Source: Flavobacterium sp. CYK-55
GTDB lineage: Bacteria > Bacteroidota > Bacteroidia > Flavobacteriales > Flavobacteriaceae
Length of the DNA: 64,000 nucleotides
NCBI RefSeq assembly: GCF_018413465.1
Contig: NZ_JAHCDK010000001.1
Span: forward strand, 248,001 to 312,000
Direction of reading: 5' to 3'
The notes under the pieces are model-generated. The model was not told the origin of the DNA, did not search any database, and was given only the letters and a program-made list of their open reading frames with translations. The position numbers and the translations under genes are program-made. Shown piece after piece: positions 63,991-64,000 of this stretch (position 1 is its first letter; every line of letters starts with the position of its first letter).

Positions 63991-64000
63991 CTTCTCTGTA

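Overview
This 64 kb window is AT-rich chromosome from a member of the Bacteroidota, almost certainly class Flavobacteriia and probably a Flavobacterium-like Flavobacteriaceae. The evidence is an Alternative Complex III (actABCDEF) joined to coxBA, a T9SS type A sorted protein, a SusC-like TonB receptor, a DUF2723/GT117 membrane protein, LytTR and HisKA_2 signalling, DUF5916 and DUF3127 proteins, and repeated promoters of the form TTG-N17..23-TAnnTTTG. Two tRNA promoters and the rplM promoter have exactly 19 bases between the elements. No rRNA, prophage, plasmid gene or CRISPR array was seen.

Layout. 1-2.7 kb: coaX, an outer-membrane protein, lptC and an edge-truncated small membrane protein, all on the minus strand. 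2.8 kb: tRNA-Phe. 2.9-10.3 kb: a carbohydrate locus (TonB receptor, SUT-like permease, six-hairpin glycosidase-like enzyme, PfkB kinase, divergent LacI regulator with two perfect tandem operators). It resembles the Xanthomonas sux sucrose locus with a different hydrolase. 10.4-12.5 kb: queG and ruvB. 12.5-24 kb: the respiratory supercomplex operon actABCDEF-coxBA. 24-30 kb: a SPOR protein, the rimP-nusA-infB operon with a hairpin leader, a universal stress protein and tRNA-Gln. 30-36 kb: GT117, a polysaccharide deacetylase, a cysteine-less thioredoxin and a metallophosphoesterase.

36-38.8 kb: an OmpR-type two-component system bracketed by two very small, secreted, lysine-rich protein genes. 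Both small genes carry the same 8-bp direct repeat (AAATGAAG on the plus strand, 11-bp period) just upstream of their -7 elements, which suggests a compact self-contained regulon. This is my leading candidate for an undescribed system. 38.9-47.2 kb: a TPR histidine kinase, a LytTR regulator, a 66-residue protein and a 1837-residue modular fibre protein with YadA-head-like repeats and a C-terminal S74 chaperone domain. 47-50 kb: polA. 50-55 kb: a DUF5916 outer-membrane protein and a LacI-ankyrin-DOMON(T9SS) operon. 55-58 kb: rplM-rpsI-rpsB-tsf. 58-61.5 kb: a duplicated pair of PorT-like barrels, a REP-associated transposase flanked by 31-bp inverted REP copies, and an HTH protein. 61.6-64 kb: a YhhQ-like queuosine precursor transporter, tag, aat and a DUF3127 protein with an SSB-like tail.

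Three GC-rich intergenic segments (about 11.33, 58.35 and 61.6 kb) look like copies of one dispersed repeat; the third lies at the promoter of the YhhQ-like gene. All calls come from reading the sequence; no database search was run.
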